Below are positions 35,923-44,315 of a stretch of 64,000 nucleotides of DNA, one piece after another. Both the position numbers and the translations under genes were made by a program. The notes beneath the pieces were generated by a model that was not told the DNA's origin, ran no database searches, and was given only the letters and a program-made list of their open reading frames with translations. How positions within the stretch are numbered: the stretch's first letter is position 1; each line of letters opens with the position of its first letter. This DNA is from BM003 sp963783695 (GTDB taxonomy: Bacteria; Pseudomonadota; Gammaproteobacteria; Steroidobacterales; BM003), in assembly GCA_963783695.1 (NCBI GenBank), contig CAWAOM010000001.1, positions 1,123,672 through 1,187,671 on the forward strand. The letters are read 5' to 3'.

Positions 35923-35948
35923 AGTGACCCGCCATCAGGCGGGCCACT
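35923..35948 (-). terminator. intercistronic hairpin between DUF1329 and Ycf48-like genes
   Basis: AGTG-A-CCCGCC, loop ATCA, GGCGGG-C-CACT. It lies in the 100-bp gap between two operon genes and lacks a following T-run, so a stability or partial termination role is likelier than full termination. Near copy of the hairpin at 19033-19059. Confidence 0.45.
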
Positions 35949-35987
35949 CGTTCCGTTTTTACCAGGCTGCGCGAGAGCGGCTGCTCA

Positions 35988-37349
35988 TCAACGCACACCT
36001 GCGCGCCGCAATGCTGCGGGCGTATATTCTTTTGGCGAAGCCTTGTAGTTCCACTCGTACGAATAACCTGGAATCTCGTTATCAAGGCCAATGGGCAGAT
36101 AGCGCCCCGAAACGAGATCGTAGCTGACCTCCATCGCATACCACGGCACCTGCGATACGAAATGCAGATTCGAGTGAGCTTCTTTTACCCGCCACAATTC
36201 GCCGCGGCTGTCGTACAGGTCGCCGACCGCGATCTGCCAGGTGTCCTCATCGACGAAAAACACGCGGCGGGCATAAATGTGACGCGCACCGGACTTCAAC
36301 GTTGCCTCGACCACCCAGACCCGACGCAATTCATAGCGCAGCAGATCCGGATTGGTATGACCCGGCTTCAGGATGTCTTTGTATTTGAGGCTCTTGTCGG
36401 CAAGTTTGTAGGCGTTGGAACCAATATACATTTCCTGCTTGCCAATAAGCTTCCAGTCATAGCGATCCGGGGCACCGTTGTACATATCGAGATCGTCGGC
36501 GGTACGCAGACCATCCGAGCCCGTACCCGGGCCGTCGTACGCGACATCAGGAGCACGCCGGACGCGGCGCTGACCGGCGTTGTAAACCCACGCCGCGCGC
36601 GGTTCCGCCACCTGATCGATATTCTCATGTACCAGCAGGACGTTGCCTTCGAGGCGGGCCGGGGCCTGAATCGACTGTTTGTAGAAGAACAGACGGTTCG
36701 GCTCTACCTTCTCAGACATATAACTGGCGAAAGTAATCTGATCCTGGAACTGTACCGGCGCAAAATTGCCGTTGGCCTGCATTGGAATCTGGGTATAGGT
36801 TCGCCGGACACTTCCGCCACGATAACGAATGATGTGATTCCATATTACCTGCAGGCCACTGTCCGGGATCGGAAAAGGCGCATCGGAGGCGAGATTGACC
36901 AGCCCGTTGCCGCCCTCGACCATATCGACAGTGGTCGCATTGGCCTTGATCTTGTCATAGACCTCTTGCGGGTATCCGGCAGTGCGCCGCGACTTGTACA
37001 CATTCATCTTGTACGTATCGGGGTAGCGCTGCAGCAGCGCAATCTGCCCGGGCGACAGTTTGTCAGCGTGGTCCGAATAGTTCTGCGCCGTAATCGTGAA
37101 CAGGATCGGGTCGCTCGAGAACGGATCGCACAGCGGTTGGCCATCGCTCCAGCACGCCGGCGTGGAAGTCAGCGGCTCCCAGGCGGGAACCGACCCGTCA
37201 GCGTTGCCGGCACGTTCCGCGCCCATCGGCGTCAACTCGGGCCCGCCGAGGCGGGCGGCCTCTTCGGCCGAGATCGCCGCCAGCGTCACGGTACTCACAA
37301 GAGAGCCCGCGGCGAGGCCGACAATCAGGATTTTTTTCATTGCTTTCAT
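35988..37349 (-). CDS. DUF1329 family outer membrane/periplasmic protein
   Basis: 453 aa from ATG 37349, which has GAGGAAG 6 nt upstream. Signal peptide: MKKILIVGLAAGSLVSTVTLAAIS. The mature part opens with AARLGG.ELTPMGAERAGNADGSVPAW, typical of DUF1329. The family is predicted to fold like LolA/LolB-type lipid carriers. It is almost always next to DUF1302 genes, as here. Likely role: handling a hydrophobic compound in the periplasm (inference). Confidence 0.9.
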   Translation of the reverse strand: MKAMKKILIVGLAAGSLVSTVTLAAISAEEAARLGGPELTPMGAERAGNADGSVPAWEPLTSTPACWSDGQPLCDPFSSDPILFTITAQNYSDHADKLSPGQIALLQRYPDTYKMNVYKSRRTAGYPQEVYDKIKANATTVDMVEGGNGLVNLASDAPFPIPDSGLQVIWNHIIRYRGGSVRRTYTQIPMQANGNFAPVQFQDQITFASYMSEKVEPNRLFFYKQSIQAPARLEGNVLLVHENIDQVAEPRAAWVYNAGQRRVRRAPDVAYDGPGTGSDGLRTADDLDMYNGAPDRYDWKLIGKQEMYIGSNAYKLADKSLKYKDILKPGHTNPDLLRYELRRVWVVEATLKSGARHIYARRVFFVDEDTWQIAVGDLYDSRGELWRVKEAHSNLHFVSQVPWYAMEVSYDLVSGRYLPIGLDNEIPGYSYEWNYKASPKEYTPAALRRAGVR

Positions 37350-37390
37350 TATCAACTTCCTCGTTAACTGGATATCGTCGCGTGGCAGCG

Positions 37391-39256
37391 TCAGAAACTC
37401 ACGCCAACGCTGAGCGACAGAAAGTCACGGTCGTTCCGGGAATCGTAATCGCCACCGAAAAACGAGACATAACCGATGTCGGCGCGATAGCGGCGGTTGT
37501 ACTCCGCGCGCACGCTGAGACCCAGCGCCTGGTTGCCGGCATTAAAACCCGCGCCCGGGAATACGCCATCGACATCGTGCGACCAGGCAATCTGCGGAAA
37601 CAGGTTTACACCGGCAAAGACATCGTTGTATTCCGCAACGCCACGAATCCGGTAGCCCCACGAGTTGTCGGTAACGTAGCCATCGGAGGTACAGTGACTC
37701 GGGGTCGGGTTGGGGACGATGCCAAGTAACTCGTTGGCAGTTCCTTCACCGCCGGCACAGGTCAGCGGCAAACCAACGCCTATGTCGAGTTCGCCGAAGT
37801 CACCCATACCGTAAGCAGGGTGCCGGCCAAGACGGCGCTCGGCCCGGCCGGGGCGGCCGCCGACATGGGACCAGCCCACTTCGCCGACCAGCGTCACGCG
37901 ACTGGCGCCCATGATCTGATCGAAGAACTTGACGATCGTCGTCTGCGCCTGGGTCAGGTCGACTTTTTCGTAGCCGGAGAAAAACTCACCCGGCGCCAGT
38001 GTTGCCACGACCGGCGTCATCTGGCCCCACGGCGGCGCAGCCAGCGAGGCCTGCAGCAATTCGGTCGAGTTGATCTGCGCCGGCCAGTCTTCCTTGTAAC
38101 TGATCTCACCGGAGACCGCGAAGCTCGCGATATTGGTGGCGAAGCTCGCGCCGATCAGCTGGATGTCCTCGGGAAACTCGGCGGTGTAGGTCGGATTACC
38201 GCCGTAGGGGTCGCCCGGAATAAAAAGAACGCCCTCCGGCCCGCCCAGCGCCTCGTTGCTGCCATTGAACCCGCCAAATACCGGGGTGCGGCTGTGGTAA
38301 TTAATGTAGTAAAGACCGAACTCGGTGAAGTTCAGGTTCTCTGCGAAGTAGCGCAACGCCACACCCCACTGCCCGTCGTCGCTCGGCTCCTCGTCACTGG
38401 TCCGATTAATGTAAACACCGTTGGCAACCGAACCGGCATCGTCAATCGGAGCAGTCAGTGTCAGCAGGTTACAACCGTCTGCGGCGAAGTCAGCGTTCGA
38501 GAAGTAGGTACCGCAACCGTCAACCTCGGTCTTGGCCCACTCATACTGGTAGAACGCTTCGACGCTCAGGGCATCGGTCAGACCCAGCTGCGTGTAGATC
38601 ATGCCGACCGGCAACAGGCCTTCCTTGATCTCGACACCCGGACGGCGAAACGCTGTTACGTCGACCGGGTTGATTACATTGATGCCGTTCTGGATGAACG
38701 TGCTCTCGCCCCAGCTTACGACCTGCTCACCGACGCGAATATTCAGGGGCTTGTCGAACACCTCGAAATCGCCGTACAGAAAAGCGTCGAGAACTTCGAA
38801 ACCGGAGCCTTTCGCGAAATCACTGAAACCACCGTCATCGAGCGACGCGTTGCGCTCGTAGTTATTGACGTTGCCGTGATTACGATCGCCCTCCTCCTGC
38901 TCGTAGTCGTACCAGTATTTGAATCGAAGAAAGCCGCCGATGTTGCCGCGCTTAAGTTCGAGGTCGTGCACGCCCTTTAGAATAAGCGAGTACATGTCGT
39001 TTTCGTCGTAGTTCAGGTTACCGTCATCGGAGTTACTCGACGATGCCTTGCCGCCGGACTTGTTACCGGACCAGAACAGGTTCTCGTCCTGCTCCTGCAT
39101 TCGCCAGCTCGCTCCGAGACTGATGTCCGAAGTAAAACTCCCATCCAATCCCCACAGATTGAAATCGACGGCCTGAGCAGGCGCCGCCAGTATCGTGGAA
39201 AACGCCGCCGCTACGGCAAGGACAAACCGTCGATTTTTGGTGTAACGCGATTTCAT
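37391..39256 (-). CDS. DUF1302 family outer membrane beta-barrel protein
   Basis: 621 aa; ATG 39256 gives a signal peptide (RRFVLAVAAAFSTILAAPAQA) followed by VDFNLWGLDGSFTSDISLGASWRM, characteristic of DUF1302. It ends in Phe after alternating hydrophobics (FLSLSVGVSF), the outer membrane barrel signature. AAGAAGGG lies upstream of the start. First gene of the DUF1302-DUF1329-Ycf48-like-MMPL operon, possibly a pore or sensor for hydrophobic substrates. Confidence 0.9.
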   Translation of the reverse strand: MKSRYTKNRRFVLAVAAAFSTILAAPAQAVDFNLWGLDGSFTSDISLGASWRMQEQDENLFWSGNKSGGKASSSNSDDGNLNYDENDMYSLILKGVHDLELKRGNIGGFLRFKYWYDYEQEEGDRNHGNVNNYERNASLDDGGFSDFAKGSGFEVLDAFLYGDFEVFDKPLNIRVGEQVVSWGESTFIQNGINVINPVDVTAFRRPGVEIKEGLLPVGMIYTQLGLTDALSVEAFYQYEWAKTEVDGCGTYFSNADFAADGCNLLTLTAPIDDAGSVANGVYINRTSDEEPSDDGQWGVALRYFAENLNFTEFGLYYINYHSRTPVFGGFNGSNEALGGPEGVLFIPGDPYGGNPTYTAEFPEDIQLIGASFATNIASFAVSGEISYKEDWPAQINSTELLQASLAAPPWGQMTPVVATLAPGEFFSGYEKVDLTQAQTTIVKFFDQIMGASRVTLVGEVGWSHVGGRPGRAERRLGRHPAYGMGDFGELDIGVGLPLTCAGGEGTANELLGIVPNPTPSHCTSDGYVTDNSWGYRIRGVAEYNDVFAGVNLFPQIAWSHDVDGVFPGAGFNAGNQALGLSVRAEYNRRYRADIGYVSFFGGDYDSRNDRDFLSLSVGVSF

Positions 39257-40405
39257 ACACACACCCTTCTTCTTGTTTGAAGATTTATGTCGAGAATCCA
39301 CCCTATCCAGGTGCGGGCAGTGAGCCCGCGGAAGGCCTCGGAATGCCGTGATAGCACCCTGGTAAGTTTCCCCCTGAAACCATTCCTCAACAACGTTGAA
39401 TTCCGGAACTAAATTCCGCCGGTAATCCTAGCACCGATCCTGTGCCGAGAGTACCGTGAATACACGCGAAATCGCTGTATTTCATACTGCATTGCAGCAT
39501 TCGTGTAGCGGACCAGCGGGTCGCCGATTGTGCTGCACGAGGGGGCGGCGGAGCGACGCCAAACCGTGACTCGACAATGCGCCATTGGCAATGAACAGGA
39601 CTGCGCTGTCGGTCGGGTATTGAATCACACGTAGCCGCGCACTGACGGACGTGCCATCGGCGCGGCCGCAACCCGAGCAAACATCGGGATACTCGCCTGC
39701 TGCGAGGCGACACAGACGAGATCGGAATCGGCGCCGCGCAGATGCAGCATCGCACCGATCCGGCTCTCCCTGACCGGAGATTTTGGCTGCCGGCCCGGAG
39801 CATCGCCGCCCGCGGCGATCCATTGCGGCGCAATAGTCGTTTCCCCGCCCGGCCTGGCAACGGCTATCCCGAACCCGCGACGGCGCGACCCGATCGGACA
39901 GTCCGGGCCAGCCGGTTGCAGCCAATCTCCTGAAGATTGCGCAGCCACCGCGGCGATCGACGGGCCGGGAACAACGGGTCTCACACCTGCGCCCGCGAGC
40001 ACAACCATGGCGGCCGGAAAGCACTGTTGCGCGACCACGCGCTGTGGCAAAAAATCGCATCCGCGCGCGGGCAAACGCGATAGTTCACGCAGGAAAAACA
40101 GTACCCCACAGATAACAAATGCCAGCGAAACTGGCTCCGGCACCCTGCCATTTGTCGTCGCTGCGCTCGCTATCTTCCGCCGCTCTCGGGCGACCAACCG
40201 GTGCGGCCGGTGTCGCCGCCGGTTTGCAATTTCAGTGTGGAGCGGAGTCCGGGCGAAGCCGCTATCAGAACGCTTTCGCCGCGGGCGCCGACTGCCGCAG
40301 AAGCGTAACGTATCGCTGCGGGCCGAAGCTGATCGGACGTCGCGATCGCCGCCAGCCACGGAGACCCGCGACGCAGAGGCGCCACCAGGTGTCAGGATCG
40401 GGAAA
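39257..40405. other. 1.15 kb with no firmly supported gene
   Basis: The part next to 39257 should carry the promoter of the DUF1302 operon. Further right, one leftward frame is open from 40359 to 39625 (244 codons). Its last 170 codons have fairly normal composition, starting with a hydrophobic segment (VSLAFVICGVLFFLREL) and ending APMARPSVRGYV, but its first 70 are Arg-rich and look out of frame. Other leftward frames at 40170-40385 and 39482-39620 give plausible protein, so this may be one decayed or frameshifted gene. I recognise no family. Confidence 0.35.
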
Positions 40406-40481
40406 TGGTGCCGGCAGAGGGATTCGAACCCCCGACCCCATCATTACGAATGATGTGCTCTACCAACTGAGCTATGCCGGC
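40406..40481 (-). tRNA. tRNA-Thr (anticodon CGU)
   Basis: 76 nt including an encoded CCA. Acceptor stem GCCGGCA/TGCCGGC with discriminator A, D-arm AGCTCAGTTGGTAGAGC, anticodon stem CATCA/TGATG with loop TTCGTAA (anticodon CGT), and T-arm containing GGTTCGAATCC. G1-C72 and C2-G71 fit threonine identity. Confidence 0.95.
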
Positions 40482-40546
40482 GTCGCGCAAGGGTCGCGCA
40501 GTATATCGGGTGACCCGCACCCCGACAATGGCGGGCGGGTTCGCTG

Positions 40547-40951
40547 TCAGGACCGGTTGCGGATTCGAATGATCACCTCGACACCGTCCTCGACGGTGCC
40601 ATCCGGAAGTCGCGGCATTGCACTGATTTCGACCGCGCCAGGTTCGACATCGAACAGCTGGCCGGTGTCGCAATTATAAAAATGGTGGTGCGGCCGGGTC
40701 GTCGAATCGTAAATCATGCGAGTCGGGTCAACGTTGATTTCGCGAACGAGGCCGCGCTCGACAAACAGCTTCAGGGTATTGTAGACGGTCGCCTTGGAGA
40801 CTCGCGACCGTTCCCGATTGACTTCGGCGAGAATCTCATCGGCAGACAGATGCTGCGGCTGACGCAACACGACCTTGCCAACTTCGAGACGCTGCTCGGT
40901 CGGGGTGACCCCACGCGACTCCAGCAACCTGACCAGTTCTTCCTGTCTCAA
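40547..40951 (-). CDS. Fur-family transcriptional regulator (atypical, Irr/PerR-like)
   Basis: 134 aa. Winged-helix N-terminus (GVTPTEQRLEVGKVVLRQPQHLSADEILAEVN and SKATVYNTLKLFVERGLV), then the metal-sensing region RPHHHFYNCDTG. The HHHFY pattern is like Irr/PerR-type members. The CxxC structural zinc site of Fur is absent, with only one Cys left. Start appears to be TTG 40951. Promoter and a candidate operator lie just upstream. Regulated genes unknown; iron, haem or peroxide sensing are options. Confidence 0.9.
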   Translation of the reverse strand: MRQEELVRLLESRGVTPTEQRLEVGKVVLRQPQHLSADEILAEVNRERSRVSKATVYNTLKLFVERGLVREINVDPTRMIYDSTTRPHHHFYNCDTGQLFDVEPGAVEISAMPRLPDGTVEDGVEVIIRIRNRS

Positions 40952-40983
40952 GGGATTATCCCCGTTAATAATTAGGTGGACGC

Positions 40984-41012
40984 ATTATACGTTGGACCCC
41001 ATGTCCAGCCAA
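40984..41012 (-). promoter_or_regulatory. promoter of the Fur-family gene with an embedded inverted repeat
   Basis: On the minus strand, TTGGCT (41012-41007), a 17-bp spacer and a perfect TATAAT (40989-40984). The spacer holds TGGAC-N5-GTCCA (40993-41007), which could be the regulator's own operator. The start codon is 33 nt downstream of the -10 box. Confidence 0.5.
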
Positions 41013-41122
41013 TCGCAGCGGCACCGCTGACGCGAAGGTTTGTGTACAAAGACCAGAAACTGACCTGCACGGACAGATTAACGTGTGGCCGTCGGCGACT
41101 GTCGTCTTCTAGTCTCGCTGCG

Positions 41123-41686
41123 GTGTACCTCACTGACCCGAATCCTGGCCTCGCAAGCGGCACTACCCTGTTGGAGTTGCTGGTGACATTGGCGGTCGCC
41201 GTGATCGTGACGGCCGCCGCCGTGCCTTACTTCGGTGATCTGCTCGCTAACCAGCGCCGGACCAGCGCTCTCAACGGCCTGGTCCATGCCGTTCATGTCG
41301 CCCGCTCCGAGGCTGCCAAGCGCGGCCGCGATGCCGTGATCTGCGCCTCCGCCGATGGCCTCTCCTGCAGCGGCAACGACAACGACTGGCAGCGCGGCTG
41401 GATCATCTTTGTCAACAGCGACCGCGATCGGCCGCCCCATGTCGATGCGGGCGAACCCGTGCTGATCCGGAACACCGGCACGGCCACTGCAACGTTTGCG
41501 GGCAACCGCAGCGCATTCGTATTCCGGCCGTTCGGCAAGCGCGCCACCAATGGCACGCTCATCTATTGCGATCGCCGTCGCGAAGCCGCCGCGCGCGCAC
41601 TTGTCATAAGCTACACCGGGCGCCCAAGAGTGGCCGCCGAGGGTCCCGCAGGGCGCCCTCTGGGCTGTCCGCCGCCGCCGCAATGA
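41123..41686 (+). CDS. fimT: FimT/GspH-type minor pseudopilin (first copy)
   Basis: 187 aa from GTG 41123; the exact start is uncertain. Short leader ending ...PGLASG followed by TTLLELLVTLAVAVIVTAAAVPYF: prepilin peptidase site after Gly, with Glu at +5. The body has the GspH/FimT pattern (ALNGLVHAVHVARSEAAKRG, WQRGWIIFVNSD). A minor pilin that helps start type IV pilus assembly. First of eight pilus genes. FimT versus FimU cannot be settled by eye. Confidence 0.85.
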   Translation: MYLTDPNPGLASGTTLLELLVTLAVAVIVTAAAVPYFGDLLANQRRTSALNGLVHAVHVARSEAAKRGRDAVICASADGLSCSGNDNDWQRGWIIFVNSDRDRPPHVDAGEPVLIRNTGTATATFAGNRSAFVFRPFGKRATNGTLIYCDRRREAAARALVISYTGRPRVAAEGPAGRPLGCPPPPQ

Positions 41687-41761
41687 CCGTTTATCGGCAA
41701 ATCCCGACCGCTCGTCCGAAACCCCTTGGGACCGCATGTCGTGGCTCGCTAAAGTGGCGCC

Positions 41762-42370
41762 ATGGACAAACTTCGTCAATCCGGAATCACGCTGCTCGAA
41801 CTGCTGGTTGCCATGTTCATCGCCGGCATAATCCTGGGAATCGGGATTCCCAGCATGGTCGAGTTTCAGCGCAACGCGCGCATCATCACGGTCGCCAACG
41901 ACATGATCGCGGCTATTTCCGTGGCTCGGGCAGAGGCGGTCAAACGGCGTGCGCCGGTCACGCTTTGCCCTACCGACGACCCGGCTGCTGCCGCACCGGC
42001 CTGCGTCGCCGGGGCCAATGCGGGTTGGATCGTGTTTGCGGATGACAATGACGGCAATGGCGATGGCCTGCCGGACGGCGATGGCACTATCGATGGCGGA
42101 GAGGACATCATCCGAGTCCAGCCGTTCCCCGCGGGGGTCAACGTGTTCGCCGACGGTACCTACATCTCTATCGCCGCCACCGGATTTACCCGCGACATTC
42201 CCGGACTCGGCGCCGGCCTTAACAACTTCCTGTTCTGCGATGTTCGCGGTAACAAGGATCTCGGCGGCGGCAATTCGGCGGCACGAACGATCACCGTTGC
42301 CCCGACCGGGCGGCCGCAGGTTTACCGCGACACGGCGCGAGTTGCGGCAACCCTTGGCGGTTGCCCCTAG
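41762..42370 (+). CDS. FimT/FimU-type minor pseudopilin (second copy)
   Basis: 202 aa. Leader MDKLRQSG then ITLLELLVAMFIAGIILGIGIP, with Glu at +5 of the mature pilin. GspH-like middle (NDMIAAISVARAEAVKRRAPVTLCP, NAGWIVFADDNDGNGDG). The Asp/Gly-rich stretch at about 92-115 could bind calcium. Occupies the fimU position of the Pseudomonas cluster. Confidence 0.87.
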   Translation: MDKLRQSGITLLELLVAMFIAGIILGIGIPSMVEFQRNARIITVANDMIAAISVARAEAVKRRAPVTLCPTDDPAAAAPACVAGANAGWIVFADDNDGNGDGLPDGDGTIDGGEDIIRVQPFPAGVNVFADGTYISIAATGFTRDIPGLGAGLNNFLFCDVRGNKDLGGGNSAARTITVAPTGRPQVYRDTARVAATLGGCP

Positions 42371-42409
42371 CGCTAGCGCCCTGCCCGACAAGAATCGAGA
42401 GGCTTAGAA

Positions 42410-42880
42410 ATGCAACCTTCACGACATCGAAGAAGACAACGCGGATTCTCGCTGATCGAGGTGCTGGTAGCTCTGGTCGTGCTGTCTATCGGCATGCTGG
42501 GAATTGCCGCTCTGTATGTGGACAGCCTGCGTTCGGGCCGCACCGCAATTCACCGTACCCAGGCCGTAATCCTCGTCTCCGACATGGCTGAGCGAATTCG
42601 CGCCAACCCGAATGCCGGAATCGCCTACGCCGGGGCCGCGGCAGACAACAACTGCGCCGATGATGTCGGCATCTCCAACGATTGCACAGCGACCGAGATG
42701 GCAGCCGACGACCTGCAGATATGGCAGCAATCGATTGCCGGGCTGCTGCCGAACGGCGTGTCGCAAATCCAGTTCGCCCCGGCCGTCGCGGGCCTACCTG
42801 CCACATACACCATTTCCGTGACCTGGAACGAGGTGGGCCAGGCCGCTCCGGTGTCCTACGTCCTTACGGTGCAAATATGA
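42410..42880 (+). CDS. pilV: type IV pilus minor pilin PilV
   Basis: 156 aa. Basic leader MQPSRHRRRQRG followed by FSLIEVLVALVVLSIGMLGIAALYV (Phe +1, Glu +5) and the PilV-typical DMAERIRANPNAG segment. Part of the minor pilin complex that primes the pilus and sets the PilY1 tip. Overlaps pilW by 4 nt. Confidence 0.92.
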   Translation: MQPSRHRRRQRGFSLIEVLVALVVLSIGMLGIAALYVDSLRSGRTAIHRTQAVILVSDMAERIRANPNAGIAYAGAAADNNCADDVGISNDCTATEMAADDLQIWQQSIAGLLPNGVSQIQFAPAVAGLPATYTISVTWNEVGQAAPVSYVLTVQI

Positions 42881-43833
42881 TTATCGCCAGCCGAAAAACA
42901 CCGGTCGCAATGGGCCGCTTCGTCCGCGGCGTCACGCTGGTCGAACTGATGGTTGCGCTGCTGATCGGCGCCATTTTGCTTGCCGGCGCCATCACCGTTT
43001 ATGTCAATAGCCGCAACGCTTATCAGACCAACGAGATGCTGGCGCGGATCCAGGAGAACGCCCGCTTCGCTCTTGATATCGTCGAGCCCGATATCCGCCA
43101 GGCAGGGTATTGGGGCCTCAATAACGGCATGATCACCATCGATGGGGCTACCAGTCAGGCGGAACCGTTGGCACTTGCCGTCGCGGGCGATTGCAGCGTC
43201 AATTTCTCGGTCGACCTCAACCTCCCGATAGAAGGCAACAACAACGCCTTTCCGTGGGCCGGATGTGCCGCGTTCGGTGCCGGCGTCCAGAATAATACCG
43301 ACGCCCTCGTGGTGCGTCGCGGTTCTATTCAGCCGACCGTGGCGCAGGCCGGTCGTGTGCAGATCCAGAGCGACCGCCAGCGGATCCAGGTGTTCTGGGA
43401 TGGCGTCATCCCGGGCGGATTTGCCCCCGCCCAGTCGCAGACTCACGACGTCGTCGTGCATGCCTACTACGTGAGCCAGGATTCAACCATTGGCGCCGGC
43501 ATCCCGTCGCTGCGACGCAAGACTCTCGTCGCCGGTCCGTTGCTCCAGGATGAAGAAGTCATTCCTGGCGTCGAGGACTTCCAGGTGCAGTACGGCGTCG
43601 ACACCAGCGGCGACGGTGCCGCCAATCGCTATGTCAACCCGAATAACCTGCCAGCCGGCGCGCTGATCGTGGCCGTGCGGCTGTGGTTTTTGATGCGCTC
43701 CGACCAGCCCCAGATCGGACACATCGACAACACCAATTACGTTTACGCAGATCGCAATGTGCCCGCGCCCAATGATGCATTCCGCCGCGTACTCGTCTCG
43801 AAAACGATAGAACTCAGGAACTCGCGAACATGA
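42877..43833 (+). CDS. pilW: type IV pilus minor pilin PilW
   Basis: 318 aa from ATG 42877, which overlaps the pilV stop. Prepilin site RG/VTLVELMVALLIGAILLAGAI and the PilW signature NARFALDIVEPDIRQAGYWG. Large C-terminal domain as usual for PilW. Overlaps pilX by 4 nt. Confidence 0.93.
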   Translation: MIIASRKTPVAMGRFVRGVTLVELMVALLIGAILLAGAITVYVNSRNAYQTNEMLARIQENARFALDIVEPDIRQAGYWGLNNGMITIDGATSQAEPLALAVAGDCSVNFSVDLNLPIEGNNNAFPWAGCAAFGAGVQNNTDALVVRRGSIQPTVAQAGRVQIQSDRQRIQVFWDGVIPGGFAPAQSQTHDVVVHAYYVSQDSTIGAGIPSLRRKTLVAGPLLQDEEVIPGVEDFQVQYGVDTSGDGAANRYVNPNNLPAGALIVAVRLWFLMRSDQPQIGHIDNTNYVYADRNVPAPNDAFRRVLVSKTIELRNSRT

Positions 43834-44288
43834 GCAACGTCACACTGCAAACCCGTCAGCAGGGTGCCGCGCTGGTAGTCGGCCTGGTACTGCTGCTCGT
43901 GCTCACCGTACTCGGCGTCTCCGGCATGAACACGGCGACGCTCGAGTGGACGATGGCCACCAACGACCAGTACTCGGAAAACGCATTTCAGGCAGCCGAA
44001 ACCGGAATCGACCGGGCACTGACCGGCGGCAATTTCACAACGCAGGGCACGGTGACCTCACCGCTCACGGTGCTGCCGAATCAGTCCACGTTTGTCAGCG
44101 AAACGACTTTCGAAATCGAAACGGCCCCGCCTCCGCGGCCCGGGCTCGGTTTCAGCCAGGGGGTCGGCGGCGGCGGCTTCTCGGCATACCACTTTGAGGT
44201 TGGCAGCAACGGCCAGGCACAGCGCAACGCCAATTCCGTGCACAACCAGGGTTTCTACGTCATCGGACCAAACGGTGGCGGCAACTGA
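43830..44288 (+). CDS. pilX: type IV pilus minor pilin PilX
   Basis: 152 aa. Leader ends RQQG, then AALVVGLVLLLVLTVLGVSGM: the usual Glu +5 is replaced by Val, as is common in PilX. The family segment NDQYSENAFQAAETGIDRAL follows. Gly-rich C-terminus. Confidence 0.9.
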   Translation: MSNVTLQTRQQGAALVVGLVLLLVLTVLGVSGMNTATLEWTMATNDQYSENAFQAAETGIDRALTGGNFTTQGTVTSPLTVLPNQSTFVSETTFEIETAPPPRPGLGFSQGVGGGGFSAYHFEVGSNGQAQRNANSVHNQGFYVIGPNGGGN

Positions 44289-44315
44289 GATTCGTCTCAG
44301 GGAGGGTAAACAATC

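Noticed and set aside
40085..40160. PEP-CTERM-like sequence (VPEPVSLAFVICGVLFFLREL, minus strand)
   Set aside because: A real PEP-CTERM signal ends the protein within a few residues after the basic cluster; this frame runs on for 140 codons, and no exosortase gene is in the window.
40119..40679. 186-codon plus-strand frame across the tRNA-Thr region
   Set aside because: It reads through an antisense tRNA (producing the well-known false GIRTPDP-type translation) and part of the Fur-family gene.
40976..41122. Longer N-terminus for the first FimT-like pilin from ATG 40976
   Set aside because: It would overlap the Fur-family promoter and give a 60-residue leader, too long for a prepilin; GTG 41123 gives a leader of normal size.
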